A DNA stretch of 64,000 nucleotides from Puniceicoccaceae bacterium K14 (GTDB taxonomy: Bacteria > Verrucomicrobiota > Verrucomicrobiia > Opitutales > Opitutaceae), in NCBI GenBank assembly GCA_022538095.1, contig JAKYXN010000002.1:62001-126000 (forward strand), read 5' to 3'. This document shows, piece after piece, positions 56,050 to 64,000 of the stretch; the first letter of the stretch is position 1, and every line of letters starts with the position of its first letter. The notes under the pieces are model-generated. The model was not told where the DNA came from. It worked only from the letters and a program-made list of their open reading frames with translations, and made no database searches. The translations under genes and the position numbers were made by a program.

Positions 56050-57426
56050 CTAAAGGGAACGATACTCGTTACTGGAAGGTGGGATTGTGTCAGTATCGAT
56101 TGGCATGAATTCGTCTCCTAGACGATCTTGCCAAGAGGCGAGTCGGCGACGAAGTGACAAAATGATCTGTTTGTTTTGAGGATCGGCACTGAGATTGTTC
56201 AGTTCATGGGGGTCTTTTTGTAGGTCAAATAACTCAATGCTGCTTTCTCCATTGACTTGGTACTCGATGAGTTTCCATTGCTCGTTTCGAATTGTTCTCT
56301 GGCAGTCCTTATATAAGCCGAATAGTTCTTTGCGAGCAATTCGCTTTGGAGCTTTTAATTGAGGGAGGAGACTAATGCTTGTGATATCTGGCGGAATGCT
56401 GATCCCGGCTAGTTCAAGTAGGGTGGCAAAGATATCCATTGAATACACGAGGCTTTGGGAGACTTCGTTTTTTGCAATTCCTGGGCCGGCTATGATTAGA
56501 GGTACCCTGAGACTATGTTCGTAGAGGTTTTGCTTTCCGAGTAGGCCGTGGCGACCTAATGCGAGACCATGATCGCCCACGTAGACGATGATGGTGTTTT
56601 CTTCGACTCCGGTATCTTCTAGCGCTTGCCACACGCGTCCAAGTTGGTCGTCGTGATGGGATATCATGCCATAGTAATCTGCGAGGTGCTTCTGGGTGAC
56701 CTTCGCGGTGAGAGGTTTGGGGGCGAGGGTTTCGTCCCTAACTTCTAGCTCGCCGTTGTCAAATGCTGGCTCTGGAGCAAAGGCGTCTGGAAGGGATAGA
56801 TTTTCGTCATCGTACATTTGACGGAATTTGTCTGGAGGCGTTCGAGGATCATGGGGCGAAGTGAGTGACATCCAGGCAAAGAAAGGGGTCTCTTGGTCTC
56901 TCGTAGAAAGGAAATCTATAAGTGAATCGCAGAATATCTCCGTTGAAAATTTGTTTGAGGTAGTGGGTTGAAGGCCTTGTTCGATTTGATAACGACTCAT
57001 TACGGGCACTGCGTCGTGGTGGCACATTCCGCCTAGAAATATGTTTTCTCCGAGACTGAAGGAGCGGAGGAGTGTTTCGGGATCATTGTGCCATTTTCCG
57101 GTGAAGAATGTCTCGTATCCACATTTTCCAAATAATTGTGGAGAGGTTGGTAGGTTGGGAGGAATTGTTACCGAGTCTCCTGCACTTCCACTGGGACGAG
57201 GATTAGTGTTTGAACGAAAAGGATGTTGGCCAGTAAGTAAGCAAGCTCTTGCCGGTGAACATACGGGGGCGGTGAGGCTGCCGATGTTGTTAGCTTGACT
57301 GAAGCGAGTGCCTTTTCGAGCGAGTGTATCCAAATTTGGAGTTTTTACATCTGGATGCCCAGCGACGCCGAACGCATCGAATTGATGGTCGTCTGGCATT
57401 ATTACTAAAATATTAGGTCGTGGCAT
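56050..57426 (-). CDS. Sulfatase H, without signal peptide (probably cytoplasmic)
   Basis: S1-family sulfatase of 458 residues. The ATG is followed at once by P-R-P-N-I-L-V-I-M-P-D-D-H, the first strand and metal-binding segment of the fold, so there is no room for a signal peptide and no in-frame upstream start. Formylglycine motif C-S-P-A-R with Cys56, then A-C-L-L-T-G-Q-H. Second metal segment Y-V-G-D-H-G-L-A-L-G-R-H-G-L, as in choline- and iduronate-2-sulfatase-like branches. It is the first gene of the operon with symporter 3 and GH29 2, facing TonB receptor 2. All other sulfatases here are exported; this one probably desulfates imported sugars. Confidence 0.92.
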   Translation of the reverse strand: MPRPNILVIMPDDHQFDAFGVAGHPDVKTPNLDTLARKGTRFSQANNIGSLTAPVCSPARACLLTGQHPFRSNTNPRPSGSAGDSVTIPPNLPTSPQLFGKCGYETFFTGKWHNDPETLLRSFSLGENIFLGGMCHHDAVPVMSRYQIEQGLQPTTSNKFSTEIFCDSLIDFLSTRDQETPFFAWMSLTSPHDPRTPPDKFRQMYDDENLSLPDAFAPEPAFDNGELEVRDETLAPKPLTAKVTQKHLADYYGMISHHDDQLGRVWQALEDTGVEENTIIVYVGDHGLALGRHGLLGKQNLYEHSLRVPLIIAGPGIAKNEVSQSLVYSMDIFATLLELAGISIPPDITSISLLPQLKAPKRIARKELFGLYKDCQRTIRNEQWKLIEYQVNGESSIELFDLQKDPHELNNLSADPQNKQIILSLRRRLASWQDRLGDEFMPIDTDTIPPSSNEYRSL

Positions 57427-57513
57427 TCTTCGTGAAATGGCTCATGGCGGAAAGAGGGGTAAAGCGAGTTATCGCGAGCATGTATTCGAGTTGAAGGCAC
57501 ACAACTACTTAGC

Positions 57514-57529
57514 TGGTTAATCAGTTAAA
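57514..57529 (-). promoter_or_regulatory. Operator-like palindrome, copy 1
   Basis: Reads TTTAACTGATTAACCA on the minus strand. With its flank it contains CTGRTTAAYCAG, a palindrome at 10 of 12 positions, suggesting binding by a dimeric regulator (GntR or LacI type). It is 85 bp before the sulfatase H start. Confidence 0.6.
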
Positions 57530-57683
57530 TGGATTCGAATTCGATTAGTCGGGATTGAAATTCTGACGGCAGCGAGTCTAAATATTTTTAGCGTTAAGGG
57601 GCCCCTCTCTAATGAGTAAGAAGGCACTAGGAAAAGGGGGAGGTTGTTTGTTTGCTGGCGAATTGACCTTTGGGTGGCATTCG

Positions 57684-57699
57684 TTTAACTGATTAACCA
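57684..57699 (+). promoter_or_regulatory. Operator-like palindrome, copy 2
   Basis: Exact copy of the 16-bp sequence TTTAACTGATTAACCA, in the opposite orientation to copy 1 and 170 bp from it, 234 bp before the TonB receptor 2 start. Confidence 0.6.
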
Positions 57700-57933
57700 A
57701 CGGTAGCCTCGCTTATGATACAAATTAGTTTTTGTTTTATGGTGTCACTACTTGTTTACCTCTCACTACTCCTTATACCTATGAAGTTGTGTTGTTAGAT
57801 TTAGCCTTACCCTAGCTTTGCTGGCGGCTTTGAATTTTAACAGACTGACTGAGTAGGTAGTCGCGTCTCGAAAAGCGACAGTGCGTACGAGTGTGTACAG
57901 TAAAAACATATCAATAACTAAACTATAAATACT

Positions 57934-60117
57934 ATGCGTAAAAAGATTACCCCGCTTATAACGGCTTCGCTGTTGTTAACTACTTGTAGCTCTTTGCTTG
58001 GTCAGGACGACGATGGAGAAGTCTTTGAACTCAGCCCGTTTGAGGTTAATTCTGAAGGTGATATTGGTTACCGAGCTGCTAATTCAGTATCCATGACGCG
58101 TACGAATACGGCCCTTCATGATTTACCAATCTCTGTGAGCGTTGTTACAAGCTCGCTAATTGAGGATACAGGGGCTTTGGAGCTAGAAGACACTGCAAAT
58201 TACGTGAGCAATGTTAACCTTGGCGGTCAAAGAAGTACGAGTGGTGTCAGCGCAAACCTGTTTACAATTAGAGGGTTCGCGTCTGGTTTGGTTTTGAGAA
58301 ATGGGAATGTGCAAAATTTTAGGTTTGGGGATTTGGCATTTGTAGATCGTGTTGAAATTATCAAGGGTCCGACTTCTTTATATGGCGAAACTAGCCCAGG
58401 AGGCTTTACGAATGTTACGACGAAAAAAGCTCAATTTACCGATTTCACTACAGCTTCATTTCAGGTTGGGTCCTACGATCATTTCCGTACGACATTGGAC
58501 GTTAATAGGAAATTGAACGATAAAACTGCTGTAAGAGTATTGGCTGTTCATCAATCCAATGAGGAGGACGAACAGAATATAGAAAATGAACGTAATGCAT
58601 TCTTGCTGAATTTGATCCATACACCAGACGATAAGACGCGCTTATGGTTTGATATGACCTATCAAGATGATGATGGAAATCAGCAGCGAAATCCTTTTCC
58701 TTTTGAAAGCGTGACCTCGGGAGATCCCATTGATTTGCCAGATGGCTTTACTTTAACGAACTCGGGTGATACTTCGACAAACGAAGATATCTATTTCGAG
58801 TTAGGTCTCGAACGATCGTTCAGTGAGAGCTTATCAGCCCAATTAACTTGGTCGCACAATGAGTTAGAAAGACGTTTTCATACGACATTCAATGGAGCGT
58901 TTGCTTCTGTTGATGAAGAGACTGGATTGTTTCGAGTTCCTCGTTGGCCAGGTGTCGATTATGTAGATCTGGATGCGGATACGATTTCAGGAAATCTATT
59001 ATGGTTGGTTGAGCAGGAGAGTTTTAAGAATGAAATGATACTAAGCGTTCGCGACTCCAGCTCGGAAACCTTGGGTGGCAATTTCATTTATTTTGGCGAT
59101 GTCACGGAGTCGTTTCCAGAGTTCTCACCGTTTAAGCTGATTACGGATGACCAACCGGAAAGTTTTTCTGATTTCAATGTGTCGGTGGATCAAATTTTCG
59201 ACTTCCTCGGTGTGGATATAGATAGCGAGCCGGTAAATAAAAGCAGGACCAGAGTCTATGGAATTACTGATCGTATCTCATTCATGGATGATAAGTTATC
59301 TTTTCTTGCTGGAGTCCGTCGTACAGAAATAGATACGCCTTCAATTACTGAGGACACGTTCCAGCTTGGAGGTAATTACAAGGTATCAAAAGGTGTATCT
59401 TTGTTTGCTGGATATGCTGAGGGGTTTCAGAGTAACGGTTTTGATAATGATAACAACGTTCGCCCACCATTGTTCTCAGAGTCACTAGAGTTTGGTTTCA
59501 AATTTGATTTGGTAGAGTCTGGTTTAGGGGGGCACATCGCTCACTATACCATTACTCAAAAAAATATTGTCAACCAAGGCATTTTTGGAGTTGACGGCGT
59601 TACTGAGACGGTTTCTGGAGAGCAGGAGTCAAATGGTATAGAGGTGGAGTTTTATTATACTCCAGTTGGAAATGAAAATTTATCGTTTATATTTGGATAC
59701 TTTAATCAAGATGCAGATGTTACAAGTGAGCTTGGTGTTGTGGTTGACGATGAAGGCAACTCTATTGAGGAAGATAGATCAGGCCGAACGCTAATGGGAT
59801 CTTCTCCAAATGGACTGAATATATGGAGCAAGTACAAATTTGTTGATGGTCCGCTTGCGGGTCTGAGTGTGTCGGGAGGTTTTTGGTGGCGAGAGGGTCC
59901 TATTCCTCAATTCCCTGATTATAATCGTAGGGAGTTGGTTCAGGAGGATGATATCAATGGGGTAGATCTTACTTTGGGATATGAAACGGTCATGTTCGGA
60001 AAGGATACTTATTGGTCGCTGAACATTCGAAATGTAACGGATGAATATTACCTCAAGCAACGTGGTCTGTACAGTGATCCTATAGCTGTGAAATTGTCGG
60101 CTAGGATAAATTTTTAG
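57934..60117 (+). CDS. TonB-dependent outer-membrane receptor 2
   Basis: Outer-membrane importer of 727 residues, signal peptide 1-23 (I-T-A-S-L-L-L-T-T-C core, cleavage near L-L-G-Q). The mature N-terminus carries E-L-S-P-F-E-V (32-38) and D-I-G-Y, like receptor 1. Plug domain: L-H-D-L-P-I-S-V-S-V, R-V-E-I-I-K-G-P-T-S-L-Y-G (near 140-155) and G-G-F-T-N-V-T-T-K-K. The barrel ends in S-A-R-I-N-F with terminal Phe. It is about 300 residues shorter than receptor 1, close to siderophore/oligosaccharide receptor size. The L-T-T-C is not a good lipobox. It faces the sulfatase H operon and probably imports the oligosaccharides that operon handles. Confidence 0.93.
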   Translation: MRKKITPLITASLLLTTCSSLLGQDDDGEVFELSPFEVNSEGDIGYRAANSVSMTRTNTALHDLPISVSVVTSSLIEDTGALELEDTANYVSNVNLGGQRSTSGVSANLFTIRGFASGLVLRNGNVQNFRFGDLAFVDRVEIIKGPTSLYGETSPGGFTNVTTKKAQFTDFTTASFQVGSYDHFRTTLDVNRKLNDKTAVRVLAVHQSNEEDEQNIENERNAFLLNLIHTPDDKTRLWFDMTYQDDDGNQQRNPFPFESVTSGDPIDLPDGFTLTNSGDTSTNEDIYFELGLERSFSESLSAQLTWSHNELERRFHTTFNGAFASVDEETGLFRVPRWPGVDYVDLDADTISGNLLWLVEQESFKNEMILSVRDSSSETLGGNFIYFGDVTESFPEFSPFKLITDDQPESFSDFNVSVDQIFDFLGVDIDSEPVNKSRTRVYGITDRISFMDDKLSFLAGVRRTEIDTPSITEDTFQLGGNYKVSKGVSLFAGYAEGFQSNGFDNDNNVRPPLFSESLEFGFKFDLVESGLGGHIAHYTITQKNIVNQGIFGVDGVTETVSGEQESNGIEVEFYYTPVGNENLSFIFGYFNQDADVTSELGVVVDDEGNSIEEDRSGRTLMGSSPNGLNIWSKYKFVDGPLAGLSVSGGFWWREGPIPQFPDYNRRELVQEDDINGVDLTLGYETVMFGKDTYWSLNIRNVTDEYYLKQRGLYSDPIAVKLSARINF

Positions 60118-60171
60118 CCATGGTTTCTGAAGGAGTTATCTTCGACTGAAGCTATTTTTATTTCGAGTAAT

Positions 60172-60210
60172 TGGGGCGCCTTTTGTTGGATGGGCGTCCC
60201 ATTTCTTTTT
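60172..60210 (+). terminator. Terminator of TonB receptor 2
   Basis: 9-bp stem TGGGGCGCC / GGCGTCCCA (one G-U pair) with a 12-nt loop, followed by TTTCTTTTT, 54 bp after the stop codon. Confidence 0.85.
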
Positions 60211-60288
60211 AGTGGGCGAACTCGTTAGTGCCACATTTTGTATGAATCGAGATTGATTCCATGAAGCGGCCCGTGTTTATTAGTTCGT

Positions 60289-61692
60289 ATGGAGTCTGAG
60301 ACACCTACTGATTTTCTATCCACTGCCTTGGATTTTCTGGATGGAATATGGATGACAATCGCGGATGCGTTTGATGTGCAAAGTCTTGCGTTGGAGCTGG
60401 CAGTTGTTGTGGGAGTGTTCGGAGCCGCGTTTGTACTAACTCTAGTATTAAAGCCATTTTGTGTTCGAGTGACGGAGGCGATTGAGGAACGCGATGATTG
60501 GGTTGAGGGTGTGGTCGACTGGTTGGCGGATAATTTGTTTCGTTTCTTGTTGGCGGGGCTGTTGTGGGCAGCTGCGGTGTCGTTGGGTTATTTTGATGGC
60601 GGCAGCCAGACTCCTGGTGATGGAAACTTGGATGCGAGTACACATTCTAGTAGTTTTATCTTGGTGCGTACGGTGGCGAGTCTGGCAACTTTGGTTTTAG
60701 TTTCGGGAGCTTTGCCGAGGCACTTGCGTCGAACGTTGCCATACAAGGTAGCGTTTTTTGTTTTGGCGATTTGTTTGGGACTGAATTTGATCGGTCTGTG
60801 GGCGCCGGTTCATGATGGCTTGGGCGAGATGAAACTGTTGCCGTTGAGCGAGTCGACCGAGACCCGCGTAACAGTGCTTTCACTACTGAAAGGGATTTTG
60901 GCGATTATGATCATGATTCCTTTGTGTCGCTGGCTATTGAGGATTTTGGATAGCCGGATTGGAAAGATGGGTGAGGTGTCGCCGGTGTTGCGAGTTTTGA
61001 TTTCGAAGTTCGTAAGCGTGTTGGTGATTATCGTGGCGATTTTGTTTGGTATCAGTTCCTTGGGCGTCAACTTGTCGGCTTTGGCAGTTCTAGGTGGAGC
61101 AGTTGGTTTGGGTCTTGGTTTTGGTTTTCAGAAAGTTGTATCCAATTTGATTAGTGGAGTGATTTTGTTGACGGATCGTTCTATTAAGCCGGGGGATGTG
61201 ATTGAGGTAGATGATACCTATGGTTGGATTAATAAATTGAGCGCTCGTTATGTCTCTGTGATTACGCGTGATGGGACGGAGCACCTGATTCCGAATGAAA
61301 CGTTGATCACTGAGAAAGTGACGAATTGGTCGTTTTCGGACGACAAGGTTCGAGTAAAGATCCCGTTTGGGGTAGGTTATAACTCGGATCCGCACGATGT
61401 GCAGAAGTTGGCTATTCAAGCGGCGAAACCCTTGCCGCGAGTTCTGTCTGATAAGGAGCCGGTTTGTTGGCTCACTGAGTTTGGCGATAACTCAATCAAC
61501 TTTGAGTTGAGAATTTGGATACGAGATCCGGAAAAGGGCGTGGTAAATCTAAAGAGCGCAATTTACATGCGTTTGTGGGATCTTTTTAAGAAGCATGGAA
61601 TTGAGATCCCGTATCCACAGCGAGATTTGCACATTCGAGGTTCGGTGCCGCTTGAAGTTAAGGTCAAGCGAGATGGGCAAAGGGATTACTGA
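60289..61692 (+). CDS. MscS-family mechanosensitive channel
   Basis: Inner-membrane channel of 467 residues that releases solutes on osmotic down-shock. About five or six hydrophobic segments cover residues 26-300. The pore helix has the Gly/Ala-rich pattern G-G-A-V-G-L-G-L-G-F-G-F-Q-K-V-V-S-N-L-I-S-G (about 270-291), followed by the beta-domain entry R-S-I-K-P-G-D-V-I-E-V. The cytoplasmic alpha/beta domain ends near residue 460. Extra N-terminal helices make it longer than E. coli MscS (286 residues). It is outside the glycan locus and its stop overlaps that of the convergent SGNH hydrolase gene by 7 bp. Confidence 0.93.
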   Translation: MESETPTDFLSTALDFLDGIWMTIADAFDVQSLALELAVVVGVFGAAFVLTLVLKPFCVRVTEAIEERDDWVEGVVDWLADNLFRFLLAGLLWAAAVSLGYFDGGSQTPGDGNLDASTHSSSFILVRTVASLATLVLVSGALPRHLRRTLPYKVAFFVLAICLGLNLIGLWAPVHDGLGEMKLLPLSESTETRVTVLSLLKGILAIMIMIPLCRWLLRILDSRIGKMGEVSPVLRVLISKFVSVLVIIVAILFGISSLGVNLSALAVLGGAVGLGLGFGFQKVVSNLISGVILLTDRSIKPGDVIEVDDTYGWINKLSARYVSVITRDGTEHLIPNETLITEKVTNWSFSDDKVRVKIPFGVGYNSDPHDVQKLAIQAAKPLPRVLSDKEPVCWLTEFGDNSINFELRIWIRDPEKGVVNLKSAIYMRLWDLFKKHGIEIPYPQRDLHIRGSVPLEVKVKRDGQRDY

Positions 61693-62441
61693 GGAAAAAC
61701 ATATTTCTCGAGCGAGGCGTTCCAATGTTGGTAGCCTGTTTTGTTAAGGTGAAGCGTGTCGAATGAGTATTCGGCTTTGATGTATTTGCCATCTCGGAAA
61801 TAGGTGTCGCAATCGAATAGAGTTACGAGTGGATTCTCTATGGCTCGCAGTTGATCGTTGGCCGCGTCGACGGATTGGTTAACTTTGTCTGACCAAAGTG
61901 GGATTCTTTGGAATTCGATGGGTGCTGGGGTTAGGATCGTTGTCAGGATTACTCGGATACCTTGGTTTGTTAGTTGGTCGCAAATTGTTTTGATGTTGTC
62001 GACGCAGTCTTGGGTTATTTTTTCTTGGAGTTGCGGTAGGACGCCTATGGCTTTGAGGTCGTTGACGCCTGCTTGAAAAATTACGGTATCGGGTTTGAGC
62101 TCTAGCACGTCGTCATTGATTCGTTCGAGGATTTGAGCAGTGGTTTCTCCGCCTATTCCGCGGTCTATGATTTCTGTATTCGCCCATTGGGGTAGGGGGT
62201 CCCACTGGCTGCATTTGGAATCTCCATAGAGAATGATCCTTTGGGTGCCATCTTTCTTGGGTGCGAGCTTTGCGTTTCCGTTAGCGTGTTGTCGATCGAC
62301 TGCAGTGAGGCGGATGTGTTGTTCGCGGGTATAGAATTCTTTGGCTTTCTTGAAGACGGCGAAGTTCGCGGTGACGGATATGCCTAGAAGTAGCGTTAAA
62401 ATTGCTAACAAGGATATTTGAAAGATTGAATACTGGCTCAT
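61686..62441 (-). CDS. SGNH/GDSL-type hydrolase, membrane-anchored
   Basis: Lipase/esterase-like protein of 251 residues with an N-terminal hydrophobic anchor (about 7-29), so the catalytic domain faces the periplasm. The four SGNH blocks are present: G-D-S in I-L-Y-G-D-S-K (Ser nucleophile), Gly in G-I-G-G-E-T, Asn in Q-A-G-V-N-D-L, and D-x-x-H in D-T-L-H-L-N. Its closest type is the acylneuraminate/lysophospholipase-like hydrolases that act on acyl esters, but the substrate is unknown. It is convergent with the MscS gene. There is no clear link to the glycan locus, though an acetylesterase role is possible. Confidence 0.88.
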   Translation of the reverse strand: MSQYSIFQISLLAILTLLLGISVTANFAVFKKAKEFYTREQHIRLTAVDRQHANGNAKLAPKKDGTQRIILYGDSKCSQWDPLPQWANTEIIDRGIGGETTAQILERINDDVLELKPDTVIFQAGVNDLKAIGVLPQLQEKITQDCVDNIKTICDQLTNQGIRVILTTILTPAPIEFQRIPLWSDKVNQSVDAANDQLRAIENPLVTLFDCDTYFRDGKYIKAEYSFDTLHLNKTGYQHWNASLEKYVFPQ

Positions 62442-62537
62442 GCTTGTGATGTTTGAATCTTATTGGCTCAGCGGCTCTCCCGGCGGTCGAGGCCTATTTT
62501 TAGAGAAGTATGATGCAGGGTGGGATGTGTGCAATGG

Positions 62538-62575
62538 GAAATAAAAAAGCGTTTCTGATTATTCAGAAACGCTTT
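62538..62575 (-). terminator. Terminator of the malate dehydrogenase gene
   Basis: Perfect 13-bp stem AAAGCGTTTCTGA / TCAGAAACGCTTT with a 4-nt loop, followed by TTTATTTC on the minus strand, 25 bp beyond the stop codon. Confidence 0.9.
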
Positions 62576-62600
62576 GGAGTTTATAAAATTGTGAGAGAGC

Positions 62601-63581
62601 TTAGAGGAGGTCTGAAACCATGGTCTTCTCTTCGGAGAGTTCAGCTTCGGTCGCTTTGATTTTTTCTTGGCTGAATTCGTTGAGCTCGATGCCTTCGACA
62701 ACGTTCAATTTGCTACCATCGCTTTTGATTGGGTAGGAGTAGATGAGACCTTTTTCAATACCGTATTGACCGTCGGAGCAAATGCCCACGCTGAATACAT
62801 CGTCTGCAGCGGTTGGGGTGATGATGTTTCTAACCGTATCGATGGCTGCGTTGGCAGCGGATGCTGCAGAAGAGGAACCGCGAGCTTTGATGATGGCTGC
62901 TCCGCGTTGTTGAACGGTTGGAATGAAAGTGTCCTTGTACCATGCTTCGTCTGTAATGACTTCTGTGGCGGGCTTGCCCGAGATTGTCGTGTCGAAGTAG
63001 TTCGGATACATCGTGGAAGAGTGGTTGCCCCAGATTGCCAAGTTCTTGACGTCAGTCGTGTCCACCCCTGCCTTGAGGGCGAGTTGGGTTTTGGCACGAT
63101 TTTCATCGAGCTGAGTCATGGCAAACCATCGATCGGCTGGGATGTCAGGAGCATTGTTCATTGCGATAAGGCAATTTGTATTGCACGGGTTTCCAACTAC
63201 AAGAGTGCGTATATCTGACGCTGCGTTGTTTTGGATGGCCTTTCCTTGGCTCGTGAAAATTTTTCCGTTGATCCCGAGGAGGTCTTTACGCTCCATCCCG
63301 GCTTTGCGTGGAACGCTTCCGACGAGGAGGGCCCAGCTGGCACTGTCAAAACCTTCATTCAAATCGGATGTGGGTACGATGCCTTTTAGGAGGGGAAAAG
63401 CGCAATCTTGGAGCTCCATGACTACTCCTTCGAGCGTCTTCATAGCTGGTTCGATCTCGATCAATCGAAGGATAACTGGTTGGTCGGGACCGAGAAGTTG
63501 CCCTGCAGCGATGCGGAACAACAAAGAATAACCGATTTGGCCGGCGGCGCCGGTAACTGCAACGTGAACGGGTGTTTTCAT
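62601..63581 (-). CDS. mdh: Malate dehydrogenase
   Basis: NAD-dependent malate dehydrogenase of the TCA cycle, 326 residues, cytoplasmic. Nucleotide-binding G-A-A-G-Q-I-G at 11-17; substrate Arg in P-R-K-A-G-M-E-R (Arg92 and Arg98) and Arg162; catalytic Asp159 in T-Q-L-D-E-N-R and His187 in I-W-G-N-H-S-S. The G-N-P-C-N-T-N block (130-136) is also typical. Length and motifs match the cytosolic/Thermus-type enzyme rather than the E. coli type. It is a housekeeping gene with its own terminator, 130 bp from the DAHP synthase gene. Confidence 0.97.
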   Translation of the reverse strand: MKTPVHVAVTGAAGQIGYSLLFRIAAGQLLGPDQPVILRLIEIEPAMKTLEGVVMELQDCAFPLLKGIVPTSDLNEGFDSASWALLVGSVPRKAGMERKDLLGINGKIFTSQGKAIQNNAASDIRTLVVGNPCNTNCLIAMNNAPDIPADRWFAMTQLDENRAKTQLALKAGVDTTDVKNLAIWGNHSSTMYPNYFDTTISGKPATEVITDEAWYKDTFIPTVQQRGAAIIKARGSSSAASAANAAIDTVRNIITPTAADDVFSVGICSDGQYGIEKGLIYSYPIKSDGSKLNVVEGIELNEFSQEKIKATEAELSEEKTMVSDLL

Positions 63582-63646
63582 AACTCTAGGGAATTTATTA
63601 TCTGTTTTATTGTAAGGCGATGAAATTTGGGGTTTGGGCTGTGATC

Positions 63647-63678
63647 ATTAAAAAAGCCTAATCGCTAGATTAGGCTTT
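63647..63678 (-). terminator. Terminator of the DAHP synthase gene
   Basis: Perfect 11-bp stem AAAGCCTAATC / GATTAGGCTTT with a 4-nt loop, followed by TTTAATG on the minus strand, 34 bp beyond the stop codon. Confidence 0.88.
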
Positions 63679-63711
63679 GTAATTGATTTGGAGGGAAGGG
63701 AAAGAATTTTA

Positions 63712-64000
63712 TTACGTATTCGCGAAGCGACTTGAGAGAGCTTCGTAGGCGTTAAGTATTGCTTCTTCGGTCGTTTCCCAACTGATGCATCCATCTGTGA
63801 TGGATACGCCGTACTTGAGCTCTTCTTTTGGAGCGGGGAAGCTTTGGTTTCCTTCGTTTATGTTACTCTCAATCATTGTGCCGATGATAGATTCGGAACC
63901 GTTTGTAATTTGCTCTATCACGGTTTTGAGAACCTCCGGTTGGCGAAGTGGTTGTTTGTTGCTGTTGGCGTGGCTACAGTCGACCATGATGGCAGATTTG
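63712..64000 (-). CDS. 3-deoxy-7-phosphoheptulonate (DAHP) synthase, C-terminal part
   Basis: The last 96 codons of an AroG/AroF/AroH-type DAHP synthase, which starts the shikimate pathway by joining phosphoenolpyruvate and erythrose 4-phosphate. The frame is open through the right edge (K-S-A-I before the first Met), so the start lies outside the window. The [10 protein letters not shown] segment matches the conserved I-D-x-S-H-A-N block, and [11 protein letters not shown] and Y-G-x-S-I-T-D-x-C-I-x-W are the expected C-terminal motifs. Which isozyme (Phe-, Tyr- or Trp-regulated) cannot be told. Confidence 0.95.
   Translation of the reverse strand, partial: KSAIMVDCSHANSNKQPLRQPEVLKTVIEQITNGSESIIGTMIESNINEGNQSFPAPKEELKYGVSITDGCISWETTEEAILNAYEALSSRFANT

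Larger units (their letters stand above)
57427..57933. other. Divergent promoter region between sulfatase H operon and TonB receptor 2
   Basis: 507 bp without genes, carrying the inverted pair of identical 16-bp sites at 57514-57529 and 57684-57699. A weak GTCGC-(10 nt)-GCGAC hairpin near 57861 lies in the receptor leader. Presumably one regulator controls both directions. Confidence 0.6.

Noticed and set aside
57934-58010. Possible lipoprotein signal in TonB receptor 2 (L-T-T-C)
   Set aside because: The residue before Cys is Thr, which does not fit a lipobox, and receptors of this type are not lipoproteins.
126-60117. SusD-like lipoproteins, formylglycine-generating enzyme, fucose isomerase/kinase/aldolase
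   Set aside because: Looked for because the locus would need them, but no gene in the window fits.
1-64000. CRISPR arrays, insertion sequences, integrases, tRNA or rRNA genes
   Set aside because: None could be recognised. The tmRNA, a common integration site, shows no adjacent integrase.

Overview
The window looks like chromosomal DNA of a marine polysaccharide-degrading bacterium of the Verrucomicrobiota (Opitutales/Puniceicoccales-like). The basis is two TonB-dependent receptors with an N-terminal F-E-L-S-P-F-E-V motif typical of that group, no SusD partner for either receptor, many sulfatases and sodium:solute symporters, and start codons that mostly lack a Shine-Dalgarno sequence. Taxonomy is inferred; no rRNA gene is present.

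About 60 kb forms a large accessory locus for a sulfated, acetylated, fucose-containing glycan. Fucoidan or a related algal fucan is the best guess. It holds eight S1-type sulfatases, two GH29 and one GH95 fucosidases, a GH2 glycosidase, a GH78-like rhamnosidase, two glycosidase-like proteins of uncertain family (GH67-like, GH43/117-like), two SASA-type acetylesterases, a cytoplasmic esterase, three sodium:solute symporters, one MFS transporter and two TonB receptors. No formylglycine-generating enzyme (needed by the sulfatases) and no fucose-catabolic pathway is visible, so these must lie elsewhere.

Layout. 0-8 kb: rhamnosidase/acetylesterase pair and TonB receptor 1. 8.4-19 kb: a LacI-centred module of esterase, MFS transporter, 2-hydroxyacid dehydrogenase, ThuA-like protein, exported ADP-ribosylglycohydrolase-like protein, symporter and Gfo/Idh/MocA oxidoreductase. 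Seven copies of a CTTTACGGGTTAAG-like operator lie in its promoters and probably define the regulon. A truncated ThuA copy marks the module's right edge. 19.9-27 kb: GH67-like enzyme with acetylesterase 2; sulfatase A with symporter 2. 28-34 kb: GH2 and sulfatases B and C. 34-38 kb: a one-protein hybrid two-component regulator. 38-50 kb: sulfatases D-G, propeller glycosidase, GH29 and GH95. 50.6-51 kb: tmRNA. 51-60 kb: LacI 2, a sulfatase H-symporter 3-GH29 operon and TonB receptor 2; the divergent promoter region carries an inverted pair of identical 16-bp operator-like sites.

From about 60.3 kb the content is housekeeping: MscS channel, SGNH hydrolase, malate dehydrogenase and the 3' end of a DAHP synthase gene.

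Likely flow (inferred): exported sulfatases, esterases and glycosidases trim the glycan; TonB receptors import oligomers into the periplasm; symporters and the MFS carrier bring sugars into the cytoplasm. There, enzymes without signal peptides (sulfatase H, GH78-like, esterase, ThuA/Gfo/dehydrogenase group) finish the work. The HTCS regulator and the two LacI proteins appear to sense different breakdown products.
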